Shown here piece after piece: positions 63,912 through 64,000 of a stretch of 64,000 bases of DNA. A program made the translations under genes and the position numbers. Below the pieces are notes generated by a model. The model worked only from the letters and a program-made list of their open reading frames with translations, had not been told where the DNA came from and made no database searches. The stretch's first letter is position 1; the number at the start of each line of letters is the position of its first letter. The stretch comes from Denitratimonas tolerans (GTDB lineage Bacteria > Pseudomonadota > Gammaproteobacteria > Xanthomonadales > Xanthomonadaceae), in the NCBI RefSeq assembly GCF_037203605.1, contig NZ_JBBDHC010000011.1, positions 55,081 to 119,080 on the forward strand. Reading direction: 5' to 3'.

Positions 63912-64000
63912 GAGCCTGTCAGAAATTTTGTGTGTGAGGCATACCATGCTACTGCCAAGGAGTACGTATGCCACGCAAGAAGAAGACGCCGGTGGTCACG
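63912..64000 (+). mobile_element. Left end of a probable IS256-family insertion sequence (runs off the window)
   Basis: The sequence GAGCCTGTCAGAAATTTTGTG resembles the ends of IS256-type elements. A start codon follows at 63968 with AAGGAG before it, and the first residues read MPRKKKTPVVT, as in IS256-family Mutator-type transposases. The rest of the transposase and the other end are outside the window, so the assignment is provisional. Confidence 0.5.

Noticed and set aside
1..64000. CRISPR arrays, tRNA and rRNA genes
   Set aside because: No regularly spaced direct repeats, tRNA-like T-loop and acceptor patterns, or rRNA blocks were recognised by reading; a covariance-model search would be needed to exclude small RNAs.

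Overview
The window is a GC-rich (roughly two thirds G+C), gene-dense bacterial chromosome segment of mostly housekeeping and envelope genes with one clear accessory island. A gammaproteobacterium of the Lysobacterales (Xanthomonadales) is the best fit. The evidence is an OleD-like reductase, an arginine decarboxylase/spermidine synthase pathway, C-terminal IFADGFE-type motifs on secreted proteins, and GGGGAAT-type short repeats of a kind I associate with xanthomonads. The family placement is inference and no rRNA or tRNA was found to test it. Many long antisense open frames are by-products of the high GC content and were left out.

Layout. (1) 67-9338, minus strand: a five-gene envelope operon from a promoter at 9384-9413: Pla-1/VolA-like lipase lipoprotein, DUF1302 outer-membrane barrel, DUF1329 LolA-like periplasmic protein, Ycf48/BNR propeller and MMPL-type RND transporter. 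(2) 9471-18804, minus strand: SDR protein, NhaA, GlnE, SodC, a zinc-ribbon methyltransferase and AceE, which carries an in-frame short-repeat insertion. (3) 18996-26347, plus strand: HemW, a sigma factor translationally overlapped with a Ser/Thr kinase-TPR protein, SpeA and a beta-hydroxyacid dehydrogenase. (4) 26354-30123: PhoB/PhoR, with a near-consensus Pho box before phoB and a weaker one before a secreted beta-helix protein. (5) 30124-44063: cardiolipin synthase, OleD-like reductase, a secreted beta-helix protein, LOG protein, TfoX-C protein, fRMsr, SulP transporter, rhodanese, spermidine synthase, a GT-C-like membrane protein and a two-gene lipoate-protein ligase.

(6) 44137-54002 is the accessory island. 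It holds an HTH regulator, an Rhs/YD-repeat toxin gene broken by one in-frame TAA, and its overlapping two-helix membrane immunity gene. This module is bracketed by two 178-bp copies of a MITE-like element with 15-bp perfect terminal inverted repeats. One copy has an 8-bp target duplication. The other sits in a 23-bp duplication whose uninterrupted counterpart is present 3.3 kb away. A second, degraded Rhs copy follows. It is split by a brnTA toxin-antitoxin pair flanked by an 8-bp direct repeat, and it keeps a different toxin tip and a soluble immunity gene. Each Rhs unit ends with the same tail: a hairpin, about 100 bp of homologous DNA, and an 81-residue gene on the opposite strand behind a conserved, structured leader.

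(7) 54126-63852: MFS transporter, tryptophanase, Tpx, MATE transporter, SppA, TsaC-like protein, RpiA and an HsdM methylase without neighbouring hsdS or hsdR. The window ends inside what looks like the left end of an IS256-type insertion sequence.
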